A DNA stretch of 59,283 nucleotides. Origin: Burkholderia sp. LMG 13014. GTDB taxonomy: Bacteria > Pseudomonadota > Gammaproteobacteria > Burkholderiales > Burkholderiaceae. Below the pieces are notes generated by a model that saw nothing but the letters and a program-made list of their open reading frames with translations, was not told where the DNA came from and did not search any database. Within the stretch, counting starts at the first letter, position 1; each line of letters begins with the position of its first letter. Of the stretch, positions 1 through 8,050 are shown piece after piece. The stretch is taken from the NCBI RefSeq assembly GCF_905232215.1, contig NZ_CAJNKE010000005.1, positions 1-59,283 on the forward strand, in the 5' to 3' direction. The position numbers and the translations under genes were made by a program.

Positions 1-33
1 CGCCGCGATGCACGCCGCCCACGCGAGCCCGCC

Positions 34-1077
34 TCACAGATGCTCCACTTGCAGGATCGCATCGGCGAACGCCTGCGGCGCTTCCTGCGGCAGATTGTGG
101 CCAATCCCGCCGGTAATCGTCCGGTGCTGGTACTTGCCCGTGAACTTCTTCGCGTACGCGGCCGGTTCCGGATGCGGCGCACCGTTCGCATCGCCTTCCA
201 TCGTAATCGTCGGCACGGTGATCGCGGGCCCGGCCGCAAGACGCCGTTCGATATCGTCGTATTGCGCCTCGCCCTTCGCGAGCCCGAGGCGCCAGCGATA
301 GTTGTGGATCACGACGGCCACGTGATCGGGGTTCTGGAACGATGCCGCCGAGCGTGCGTAGGTTTCGTCGGAGAACTGCCACTTCGGCGACGCGAGTTGC
401 CAGATCAGCTTGTTGAACGCGTCGCGATTCGCGGTGTAGCCGAGTTCGCCGCGCTCGGTCGTGAAGTAGAACTGATACCACCACTGGAATTCGGCCTGCG
501 GCGGCAGCGGCTTGCGGTTCGCCTCCTGGCTGCCGATCAGGTAGCCGCTCACCGATACCAGCGCCTTCACGCGCTGCGGCCACAGCGCCGCGATGATGTC
601 GGCCGTGCGCGCGCCCCAGTCGTAGCCGCCGAACACCGCGCGGTCGATCTTCAGCGCGTCCATCAGCGCGACGATGTCGACGGCCGTCACGGCCTGCTGG
701 CCGTTGCGCACCGTGTCGGCCGAGCGGAACGTCGTCGACCCGTAGCCGCGCAGGTACGGCACGATCACGCGATAGCCGGCCGCGACGAGCAGCGGCGCGA
801 CTTCCGCATAGCTGTAGATGTCGTATGGCCAGCCGTGCAGCAGGAACACGACGGGGCCGTTCTTCGGCCCGAGGTCCGCATACCCGACGTTGAGCACGCC
901 CGCGTCGATCTGGTGAATCGTGCCCAGCGACGCGACGCCGGCCGAGCGCTTCGTCGCCGGCGCATCGGGCGCCGACTGCGCATGCGCGAGGGCGCTGAAG
1001 CCGAGGTCGGCGAGGCTCAGGCTTGCCAGCGTCGTACCGAGGATCAGGCGGCGGCGGGTGTTCACGGTTTCAGGCAT
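34..1077 (-). CDS. Tat-exported alpha/beta hydrolase, epoxide hydrolase-like
   Basis: A 347-aa alpha/beta-hydrolase. The N-terminus carries a twin-arginine signal (TRRRLILG, then a hydrophobic stretch ending ALAHAQ), so the enzyme is probably folded before export to the periplasm. The HGWP oxyanion loop is followed by GGYDWGA, whose Asp (about residue 153) is the nucleophile expected in epoxide hydrolases and haloalkane dehalogenases; a C-terminal GHNLPQE supplies the catalytic His. The start was set at 1077 because GGAG lies 8 bases upstream; the frame stays open further upstream without a ribosome site. The natural substrate cannot be inferred. A second exported epoxide hydrolase of another subfamily lies at 8051-9328. 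Confidence 0.85.
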   Translation of the reverse strand: MPETVNTRRRLILGTTLASLSLADLGFSALAHAQSAPDAPATKRSAGVASLGTIHQIDAGVLNVGYADLGPKNGPVVFLLHGWPYDIYSYAEVAPLLVAAGYRVIVPYLRGYGSTTFRSADTVRNGQQAVTAVDIVALMDALKIDRAVFGGYDWGARTADIIAALWPQRVKALVSVSGYLIGSQEANRKPLPPQAEFQWWYQFYFTTERGELGYTANRDAFNKLIWQLASPKWQFSDETYARSAASFQNPDHVAVVIHNYRWRLGLAKGEAQYDDIERRLAAGPAITVPTITMEGDANGAPHPEPAAYAKKFTGKYQHRTITGGIGHNLPQEAPQAFADAILQVEHL

Positions 1078-1475
1078 GACTCGTTCTCCATTGTCGATCG
1101 CTACGGAAGGGGCCCGCGGCACGTGCGGGCACTCGGGAATCGGCGTTCTCGGTGGCGGTGCAGGCACTGCGCCGCCGTGTGAATCGCTTCACCGGATTTA
1201 TATCCGATCCATCCAGAGGCTTTGTATCCCAACGTATCTGTGTGCGAACACGACACACGGCGATTCAAAAAAGGGGCGAAGAACGACGCTTTCGGGCTAC
1301 CGCAAGGCGCCATCGGCCCCGTGGCGTCGGCGTCGGCACCGAAACAACCCGGCAATCGCGGGCCTATGTTCGCGTCATGGAAATGTGTGGTCGCCCCCGT
1401 CCGTGCCACCGATTGCCCGATTACGGCGATACTCCGGTTATCGGGGCGACAACCCATTCGACTTCAGGTGACAAA
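1078..1475. other. Intergenic region, no supported gene
   Basis: About 400 bases between two genes pointing away from each other. It must hold both promoters, but I see no convincing hexamer pair, operator or terminator. Open frames here look like GC-rich shadows. Confidence 0.5.
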
Positions 1476-1871
1476 TTGACTGACGCCAATGAATCAGGCG
1501 CACTCCAGCCAATGGAAGTCGCTCGGCAGCCGCCACTCTGGCTCGCGACAATCCGGACCCTACTCGGGCTTGCGGCGCTGGCGCTCGCAGGATTGTCCGG
1601 CTACTCGGCGGGGTACTGCGGGCAGCTCGGTGATGCACTGCTCTGGACCGTGTACCTCGCGGGTTCAGCGGTTCTGATCGCTTTCATCGACTATCCACAC
1701 GATATATTGATCGGACTCGTTGCCTGTATCGCAGTCGCCGCGATCGCCCGGCGTCTTCAATGGTTCAGGGTGACGTGGATAGAATTCCTGGTCGCGCTGA
1801 CCGTTGTCTTCTTTGCCGCATCGATCGTGATGCGGTTGATGGGTTCACATGGTGCATGCAGCGTTCTGTGA
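1476..1871 (+). CDS. Small multi-pass membrane protein of unknown function
   Basis: A 131-aa protein with about four hydrophobic segments (roughly residues 22-45, 50-72, 74-90 and 97-118), so it probably sits in the inner membrane. I do not recognise the family. The TTG at 1476 is preferred because AGGTGA precedes it by four bases; an ATG at 1512 (MEVARQPP) is the alternative and would still keep every membrane segment. The frame is open for a long way upstream, but that part is Arg/Pro-rich and looks non-coding. It has no obvious operon partner; the next gene (2082-2336) is convergent. Confidence 0.6.
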   Translation: MTDANESGALQPMEVARQPPLWLATIRTLLGLAALALAGLSGYSAGYCGQLGDALLWTVYLAGSAVLIAFIDYPHDILIGLVACIAVAAIARRLQWFRVTWIEFLVALTVVFFAASIVMRLMGSHGACSVL

Positions 1872-2081
1872 GATGCATGCCATCGCTGCTCGACTGCTGA
1901 CGTGACGACTACCACTTGATTCGCAAGCGTCAGCATGTTCAAGAACGCGGACCACACAACCCATAGCTCGCGCTCACCGTTCAAACCGCGCTTGTGCGCG
2001 ACACAGCGACCGACCGCGATATGGCCGGAGCATCTTGCTGCGCGTCCCGACACCGCACCGGCTCCGGCCATGCAAAGCCGT

Positions 2082-2336
2082 TCACTCCTTCCGATCCGGC
2101 AGGATATGCGCACGAATCGAGCGCCCCCGCCACGATATGTGGTCGATCCGCTCGCGCAGCGTGTAGATCGCGACCGACGACAACGTATTGAACCTGAGCA
2201 ACGCGATGGGGTCGCCAATCCCGGCCGGCACGCGCTCGATCGAATCGAACAGCGGGAATCCATGCCGTTTCAGGAACGCGCCGACTTCGTCGTCGCGTGC
2301 GTGTTCTTCGACGTTGACCAGCAGTAGTTCGGCCAT
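2082..2336 (-). CDS. Small RRM-like protein downstream of acetate kinase
   Basis: An 84-aa protein with a strong ribosome site (AAGGAG five bases before the ATG). Its pattern fits a beta-alpha-beta-beta-alpha-beta RNA-recognition-motif fold: strand LLLVNV, helix DDEVGAFLKRHGF, strand FDSIERV, strand PIALLRFNT, helix SVAIYTLRERI and strand RSIRAHIL. This is a fold inference from reading the sequence, not a family match, and the aromatic RNP residues of classical RRMs are largely absent. It lies 29 bases after ackA on the same strand, so it is probably the last gene of the fabI-DUF3141-pta-ackA operon. RNA binding is untested. Confidence 0.75.
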   Translation of the reverse strand: MAELLLVNVEEHARDDEVGAFLKRHGFPLFDSIERVPAGIGDPIALLRFNTLSSVAIYTLRERIDHISWRGRSIRAHILPDRKE

Positions 2337-2365
2337 GACGGCTCCTTTCCTTGTACGTCCGTCCG

Positions 2366-3544
2366 TCACCGGATCAACCGGCGCGTATGCTGCGCGATCA
2401 TCAGCTCTTCGTTGGTCGGGATCACCCACGCCGGTACGCGACTCGACGCCGTCGCGATCAGCGGCCCGTCCGCGCGGTTCGCTGCGACGTCGATCTCGAC
2501 GCCGAGCCAGGCCGCGCGGCGCAGCACCCCTTCGCGAATCGCCGCCGCGTGCTCGCCGATCCCAGCCGTGAAAACGATGGCGTCGATGCCCTCCATCGCG
2601 GCGGCAAGCGAACCGAGTTCGCGCGCGATGCGGTAGACGTACAGCTCGATCGCGAAGCGCGCGTGCGGATCGTCGCTCGCGAGCAAGGTCCGCATGTCGC
2701 TCGACAGGCCGGACACCCCGAGCAACCCGGAGCGCCGATACAGCAGATCCTCGACGGCGCGCACGTCCATCCCGAGTTCGTCCATCAGGAACAGCACGAC
2801 ACCCGGATCGAGGTTGCCGCAACGCGTGCCCATCGGCAATCCGTCGACCGCCGTGAACCCCATCGTGCTCGCGACGCTCTTGCCCGCCACGAGCGCACAC
2901 ATGCTCGCGCCGTTGCCGAGGTGGGCGACGACCGTGCGCCCGCGCGCCGCCTGCGGCGCAACGTCGGGCAGCACGCTCGCGATGTATTCGTACGAGAGCC
3001 CGTGGAAGCCGTAGCGGCGCACGCCCCGGCTGGTGATCGACTCGGGCAGCGCAAACGCCTGGGACACCGTGGGCTGCGTGCAATGGAACGCCGTGTCGAA
3101 GCAGGCCACCTGCTCGATACCGGGCTGCACCGCTTCGAGGATGCGAATCGGCGTCAGGTTGTGCGGTTGATGCAGCGGCGCGAGCGGCGTGAGTTTTTCC
3201 AGCTCGGCGACGATCTCGGGCGTGACGCGCACCGGGCCGCTGAAGCGTTGCCCGCCGTGCACGACGCGATGGCCCACCGCGGCGAGACGGTGCCCTTCCT
3301 GGTGATCCTCCAGGAACGCGGCGATCTGCTCGAGCCCTTCGTGATGGCCGAACGTATCGCCGCCGGCCCATTGCCGCTCGTGACGCTCCGCGTGACGGTC
3401 GACGGCGCTGAAGTGCGCGGTGGCCGTATACAGGCCGTCGACCTGACCGTGCACGATCAGCCCGAGCGTGTCGCCCTGCACGTCGAATGCGGAAAACTTG
3501 ATGCTCGACGAGCCGGCATTCAACACCAGAATCACGTCTGCCAT
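2366..3544 (-). CDS. ackA: Acetate kinase
   Basis: A 392-aa acetate kinase, the usual family length. It interconverts acetyl phosphate plus ADP with acetate plus ATP. The N-terminal phosphate-binding motif NAGSSSIKF, the central HLGNGASM, and the C-terminal FTAGIGEH are all intact. The start at 3544 (MADVILV) sits four bases after the stop of the phosphotransacetylase gene, so the two are almost certainly translated from one message and form the Pta-AckA pair. With the FNR-type box upstream of the operon (7840-7853), the likely role is ATP generation by substrate-level phosphorylation when oxygen is low. Confidence 0.95.
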   Translation of the reverse strand: MADVILVLNAGSSSIKFSAFDVQGDTLGLIVHGQVDGLYTATAHFSAVDRHAERHERQWAGGDTFGHHEGLEQIAAFLEDHQEGHRLAAVGHRVVHGGQRFSGPVRVTPEIVAELEKLTPLAPLHQPHNLTPIRILEAVQPGIEQVACFDTAFHCTQPTVSQAFALPESITSRGVRRYGFHGLSYEYIASVLPDVAPQAARGRTVVAHLGNGASMCALVAGKSVASTMGFTAVDGLPMGTRCGNLDPGVVLFLMDELGMDVRAVEDLLYRRSGLLGVSGLSSDMRTLLASDDPHARFAIELYVYRIARELGSLAAAMEGIDAIVFTAGIGEHAAAIREGVLRRAAWLGVEIDVAANRADGPLIATASSRVPAWVIPTNEELMIAQHTRRLIR

Positions 3545-3548
3545 GGCG

Positions 3549-4487
3549 TCACCCCGCGCGCCTGGCCGCTTCACGCTGCACGTTCGCGACAAGCATCGCG
3601 ACCGCACAGGAAGCCAGCCGGGTGATCAACGAATCGGCACGACTCGTCAGGATGATCGGCACGCGCGCGCCGAGCACGATCCCCGCCGCGTCCGCGCCGG
3701 CCAGGAACGACAGGCTCTTGGCGAGCATGTTGCCGGCTTCGAGATCCGGCACCATCAGCACGTTCGCGTGCCCGGCCACCGGCGAATCGATCTGCTTGAT
3801 GCGCGCGGCCTCGGGATCGATCGCGTTGTCGAGCGCAAGCGGGCCGTCGACGAGCGCGCCGGTAATCTGCCGCCGGTCCACCATCTTGCACAGCGCGGCG
3901 GCTTCGAGCGTCGACGGCACTTTCGGGTTGACCGTCTCCATCGCCGAGAGGATCGCCACGTAGACCTGCGGAAATTCCAGCGCATGCGCCAGATCGATCG
4001 CGTTCTGCAGGATGTCGACCTTTTCCTCGAGCGTCGGCGCGATATTGATCGCCGCGTCGGTCACGATCAGCGGATCGGCGTGCGCGGGCACGTCCATCAC
4101 GAAGCAATGGCTGATGCGCCGGCCCGTGCGCAATCCGGCATCGTGCCGCACCACTTCGGCCATGAGCTCGTCGGTGTGCAGGCTGCCCTTCATCAGCGCG
4201 GACGCCCGGCCGTCGCGGACGAGTCGCACCGCTGCCGCGGCCGACGCCTCGCTGTACGGTGCATCGACGATCTCGTGAGCGCGGATCGACAGCCCGAACT
4301 CAGCGGCAGTCGCTTCGATACGTGCACGCGGGCCGACCAGGATCGGGTCGATCAGCCCCTTGCGCGCCGCCTCCAGCGCCCCTTCGAGCGAGCTTCGATC
4401 GCACGGATGCGCAACAGCGGTCGGCATCGGTGCCAGCGTCTGGCAGTGTTCGATGAGGCGCTGATATTTTTCGTGTCTGTTTTCCAT
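3549..4487 (-). CDS. pta: Phosphate acetyl/butyryltransferase
   Basis: A 312-aa member of the phosphate acetyl/butyryltransferase family, which exchanges CoA for phosphate on acyl-CoA. It is the short form, without the N-terminal DRTGG/P-loop part of long Pta enzymes, and resembles the C-terminal half of the bifunctional enoyl-CoA hydratase/phosphate acetyltransferase proteins. Family-typical stretches include LMKGSLHTDELM, ISHCFVMDVP, TDAAINIAPTL and the C-terminal DAAGIVLGARVPIILTSRAD. The start at 4487 has AAGGA upstream. It lies 19 bases after the DUF3141 gene and 4 before ackA. Whether acetyl or butyryl is preferred cannot be read from the sequence. Confidence 0.9.
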   Translation of the reverse strand: MENRHEKYQRLIEHCQTLAPMPTAVAHPCDRSSLEGALEAARKGLIDPILVGPRARIEATAAEFGLSIRAHEIVDAPYSEASAAAAVRLVRDGRASALMKGSLHTDELMAEVVRHDAGLRTGRRISHCFVMDVPAHADPLIVTDAAINIAPTLEEKVDILQNAIDLAHALEFPQVYVAILSAMETVNPKVPSTLEAAALCKMVDRRQITGALVDGPLALDNAIDPEAARIKQIDSPVAGHANVLMVPDLEAGNMLAKSLSFLAGADAAGIVLGARVPIILTSRADSLITRLASCAVAMLVANVQREAARRAG

Positions 4488-4506
4488 CTCGGTTCCTTGC
4501 TGTCCG

Positions 4507-6849
4507 TCACTGCACACGATCGAGTGCCGCCGCCGGCCCCTTGGCCGGCCGCACGGCAGGCGGCGCACCCAGCACCGCGCGGATGCGTTGCAGGGCCGCC
4601 CACTGCTGCTCGCTCACCGACGCGCTTTGCACGCGCGCATCGCCCAGCAGCTTGTCCAGCAACGTCAGCAGCCGCTGGCGATCCTCCGGCCTGGCAAGCA
4701 GTGCCGGCAGCGTGGCGACGGCCTGTTGCGGCGCGTAAGTCGCGATGATCTCCTGCTCGCCATAGATGCGCCGCCACTGATCGGGCGGCAGGTCGGGCAG
4801 ATACTCGGCGTAGGTTTCCGCGAGTTCGCGCTCGGTTGCAAGCTGCGCCAGCGGAAACGGTTCGCCGCTGCGCTCGAGCAGAAACGCGGCGCGCGCCACC
4901 GCTTCGGTGTAGCCGCCCCGGTCGATCGATGCGAGCGCCTCCTTCACGAACGGCAGGTCGCGGGGATCCGTCGCGACCGGCGAAGCCGCATGACGGTCGC
5001 GATACTGCTCCGCGAAATGCAGCATGAAGGGCTCGGTGTACAGCGTGAAAAACAGCGACTCGGTGCCCGCATCGCGCATCGCGCGGAAATAGTCGAGCGA
5101 CGCGCTGACGATATCGGCGCCACGACGTTCGAGCTTGCGCCACGGCGCGATATCGTCGGCCGGCTGGCGGTGGGCCCGGACCGTGTCGGCGGCCGGCTTC
5201 AGCCAGCCGAGCCACGGATTCAGATCCGAAAACGCCCAGCGCTGAAAGCGCAGCGGATGAAAATCGCGCAACAGGCGTGCCGTGGTCTCGTTCGAGGCCT
5301 GCTGCACGAACGGCTGCATGAACAGTTCATAGGCGCGCTGCGTGAATTCGGACAGCTCGGCGACAGCCTCGAACGCTTGTTCGTCCTTGCGCCCGAAGCG
5401 GTTGAAGTGTTGCGCGATCTCCTCGAGACGGTGCTCGGCGAAGGTGACCTCGTAAGCGACCTGCCCGTCGGCGCCTTTCACCTCCTCGATCGACATCGCA
5501 TAGAGGCCGGGCGCCAGCGTTTCGACGGCATCCAGCACGCTGACGATCTGCGCGTGCTCCTTCTTCGCGACCTTGCCCGACACGAAGATGCCGAGATGCC
5601 CCACATCCTCTTCCATCAACCCGATGATGACCTGCCCGCGCGACTTGATCTCCTCCGTGCTGCCGTAGATGTCCGCGACCCAGTTGAACGCCTGCTGCGG
5701 CGGCGTGATGTTGTCGCCCATCGACGCGAACAGGATGATCGGCGAGCGGATCTCGCGCAGGTCGAACGCCTTGCCCGCCCCGTCCCGCACCTCGCCGGAC
5801 CAGAGCTTGTTGCCGATGAACAGGTTGTGCGTGATCCACTCGATCTCTTCGCGGTTCATCAGGTAGTAGCCGCCCCACCAGCGCTCGAACTCGAGGAAGC
5901 GCGGCGGCTCGGTGTCGATGTTGTCGTACACGTGGTAGTACTTGTCCCACAACGTGTTCGCGGGGTTCAGGTTCTCGAAGTTCTGCACGAGATAGGCGCC
6001 GTCGAACTTGCCGTTGCCCAGGTCCGACGAGAACGACGCGAGCCAGGTACCGCCGAGCAGGCCGCCGGCATAGCGCATCGGATTGTCGCCGGGCCCGTCG
6101 CTCCACGCACCGCTCCAGTACGACATCGGGGCACCGTTGATGACGATCGGGCCCGTATCGTCCGCCGACGAACTCGCGAGCATCATCGCGGCCCACCCGC
6201 CCTGGCAGTTGCCGACGATGGCCGGCTTGAGGCTGTCCGGATGCAGCGCCCGTACTTTCCGCACGAACGCCTGTTCCGCCGCACACACGTCGAGCAGCGT
6301 CTGGCCGGGCTCGGGCTCCTGGAAGAACACGACGAAGTACACGGGGTGCCCCGCGCGCAACGCCACGCCGACTTGCGAATCGTCCTTGAAGCCGCCGATA
6401 CCGGGGCCGTGCCCCGCGCGCGGATCGATGATCAGGTAAGGCCGCTTGCCGGCGTCGACGATCACGCCGTCCGGCGGCTGGATGTGAACCAGCGCGTAAT
6501 TGACAGGCCGTTCGAACTGCCGGCCGTCGAGCACGACTTCGTAGTCGAAATGAAGCACCGGCTTGAGCCCCTGGGCCGTACGCTCGACGTATTGCGTGCC
6601 GCGCTCGCGCAACGTGTCCCAGAACAGCAGCGAGCGCTGTACGGCATCGACCGCGTAATGCCACGCGCCCAGCGGCGAGAAAAGCGTGGTCAGGGGGGCG
6701 GCGCCCGGGTCGCGGCTGTCGCTGCCGTCGAGTGCTTCGCCTACTCGTTTCCCGACCTGTTCCAGCGCGTGCTGCGTGCGCTTTTGCAGGACGAGGGCAA
6801 TCTCCGTGGCGATCTCATGACTGCGCGCCAGTTGCGTAACAGCATCCAT
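4507..6849 (-). CDS. DUF3141 family PhaC-like alpha/beta hydrolase
   Basis: A 780-aa DUF3141 protein. The N-terminal two-thirds resembles polyhydroxyalkanoate synthase: VGNCQGGW gives the PhaC-type lipase box GxCxGG, with Cys at about residue 215. A long C-terminal extension follows that PhaC lacks. The start at 6849 has GGAG nine bases upstream; a further 13 in-frame codons to 6888 lack a ribosome site. It sits between fabI and pta in one operon. The exact reaction is unknown; a role in polyester or acyl-CoA metabolism at low oxygen is inferred from the box and neighbours. It is probably cytoplasmic, since no signal peptide is visible. Confidence 0.85.
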   Translation of the reverse strand: MDAVTQLARSHEIATEIALVLQKRTQHALEQVGKRVGEALDGSDSRDPGAAPLTTLFSPLGAWHYAVDAVQRSLLFWDTLRERGTQYVERTAQGLKPVLHFDYEVVLDGRQFERPVNYALVHIQPPDGVIVDAGKRPYLIIDPRAGHGPGIGGFKDDSQVGVALRAGHPVYFVVFFQEPEPGQTLLDVCAAEQAFVRKVRALHPDSLKPAIVGNCQGGWAAMMLASSSADDTGPIVINGAPMSYWSGAWSDGPGDNPMRYAGGLLGGTWLASFSSDLGNGKFDGAYLVQNFENLNPANTLWDKYYHVYDNIDTEPPRFLEFERWWGGYYLMNREEIEWITHNLFIGNKLWSGEVRDGAGKAFDLREIRSPIILFASMGDNITPPQQAFNWVADIYGSTEEIKSRGQVIIGLMEEDVGHLGIFVSGKVAKKEHAQIVSVLDAVETLAPGLYAMSIEEVKGADGQVAYEVTFAEHRLEEIAQHFNRFGRKDEQAFEAVAELSEFTQRAYELFMQPFVQQASNETTARLLRDFHPLRFQRWAFSDLNPWLGWLKPAADTVRAHRQPADDIAPWRKLERRGADIVSASLDYFRAMRDAGTESLFFTLYTEPFMLHFAEQYRDRHAASPVATDPRDLPFVKEALASIDRGGYTEAVARAAFLLERSGEPFPLAQLATERELAETYAEYLPDLPPDQWRRIYGEQEIIATYAPQQAVATLPALLARPEDRQRLLTLLDKLLGDARVQSASVSEQQWAALQRIRAVLGAPPAVRPAKGPAAALDRVQ

Positions 6850-6909
6850 AACACTGTTCTCCAGAGGGCAAGGTCCATCTCGACGCATTCCGGGAGCGGC
6901 CGCCTCGCG

Positions 6910-7719
6910 TCAGCCGAGCACGTGCATCCCTGCGTCGATGTAGTGAACGCCGCCGGTCATCGCCCGTGCGGCATCGCTGGCAAGAAAGGTGCACAGCCCG
7001 CCGACGTCGTCGATGTCGAGTGGCCGGCGCAACGGCGCGCGCCGTGCGGTGTCGTCAAGCAGGTGATCGAAATTCGGCAGCCCGGAGGCCGCCCGCGTGG
7101 GCAATGCGCCGGGCGAAACCGCATGCACGCGGATGCCGGCCGGCCCCAGTTCGACGGCAAGATAGCGAACGGTGGCCTCCAGCGCCGCCTTGACCGGCCC
7201 CATCACGCCGTACTCCGCAATGGCCTGGTCGGCGCCGATATAGGTCATCGCCATCAGGCTTCCGCCGGATGTCATCAACGGCTCGGCAAGCTTCGCCATC
7301 CTGATGAACGAGTGGCAGGAGGTATCCATCGCGAGTGCGAACCCGTCCGGCGAACTGTCGACCACCCGCCCGTGCAGATCGGCCTTCGGTGCGTAGGCAA
7401 CGGCATGCAACAGAAAATCGAGGCCGCCCCACTTCTCGCCGATCGTGTCGAACAGCGCGTGCATCTGGTCGGCCCGGCTCACGTCGAGAGGCATCGCGAT
7501 CGCCGGCTTCAGCTGTTCCAGCAGCGGCTCGACATACGGCAACGCCCGGTCGGATTGCCAGGTCACGGCCAGCTCGGCACCAGCCGCGTGAAAAGCGCGC
7601 GCACATCCCCAGGCGATGCTCTGCTCGTTCGCCATGCCGACGACGATTCCCCTTCGGCCTTCAAGCGGTCGCATGCCGTTGCACGGCACGCGTGACTCGC
7701 GCACGTCGCTATTCGTCAT
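6910..7719 (-). CDS. fabI: Enoyl-ACP reductase, FabI-type (probable second isozyme)
   Basis: A 269-aa NAD(P)H-dependent enoyl-acyl-carrier-protein reductase of the SDR superfamily. GIVVGMANEQSIAWG is the FabI cofactor loop; TYIGADQAIAEYGVMGPVK carries the FabI Tyr-Tyr-x6-Lys catalytic arrangement. First gene of the fabI-DUF3141-pta-ackA operon, 60 bases before the DUF3141 gene. Burkholderia usually carry a housekeeping FabI elsewhere, so this oxygen-regulated copy may serve a special acyl pathway; that is inference. The ATG at 7719 has no good ribosome site; the ATG at 7674 (MRPLEGRRG) is a shorter alternative, also without one. Confidence 0.88.
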   Translation of the reverse strand: MTNSDVRESRVPCNGMRPLEGRRGIVVGMANEQSIAWGCARAFHAAGAELAVTWQSDRALPYVEPLLEQLKPAIAMPLDVSRADQMHALFDTIGEKWGGLDFLLHAVAYAPKADLHGRVVDSSPDGFALAMDTSCHSFIRMAKLAEPLMTSGGSLMAMTYIGADQAIAEYGVMGPVKAALEATVRYLAVELGPAGIRVHAVSPGALPTRAASGLPNFDHLLDDTARRAPLRRPLDIDDVGGLCTFLASDAARAMTGGVHYIDAGMHVLG

Positions 7720-7792
7720 CGTGAAACCCCGGGTCGTATTTTTTCACGGAGCGAAACTGTGAAAGGGCCGATTGGCCTTTCCGCCGCGAATC

Positions 7793-7853
7793 ATTGTATT
7801 AAGGGTTTCAAACCATCAGACAATTCATGCGATATATTTTTGATATTTATCAA
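7793..7853 (-). promoter_or_regulatory. FNR/ANR-type box and -10 upstream of the fabI operon
   Basis: Within the 331-base A+T-rich gap 7720-8050, 7840-7853 reads TTGAT-ATTT-ATCAA, an exact match to the FNR/CRP-family anaerobic consensus TTGAT-N4-ATCAA. On the minus strand, TACAAT at 7798-7793 could be the -10. The resulting start near 7786 puts the box centre about 60 bases upstream, close to the usual class I position (-61.5). No other gene points out of this gap, so the box should act on fabI-DUF3141-pta-ackA. The box is seen directly; regulator and start site are inferred. Confidence 0.75.
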
Positions 7854-8050
7854 AATCGCTTTTGAATCAAATAATTACGATGGAATGTTTCGGTCGGGCA
7901 GCGTGAATTTCATCGATATGTCATTCAATCGTGCGCGGAAGCGCGTATTGCTTCTGCAGACAGAAACAAAGTAACCGCTGTTTTCGCGATAAAGCAGAAG
8001 CGAACGCAAGCCGCATGACTGCGCCGCCCGCGTTCGCCAATCGTCCTCGC

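Noticed and set aside
4588-7695. A 1035-codon plus-strand open frame across the fabI/DUF3141 region
   Set aside because: It is antisense to two clearly recognised genes, is dominated by Arg/Ala/Gly/Leu, and is the usual GC-rich shadow. The same holds for the long frames at 19490-21253 (minus) and 38186-40303 (plus).
7759-7974. Small plus-strand frame in the A+T-rich gap upstream of fabI
   Set aside because: No ribosome site, no recognisable composition, and it overlaps the FNR box and promoter.
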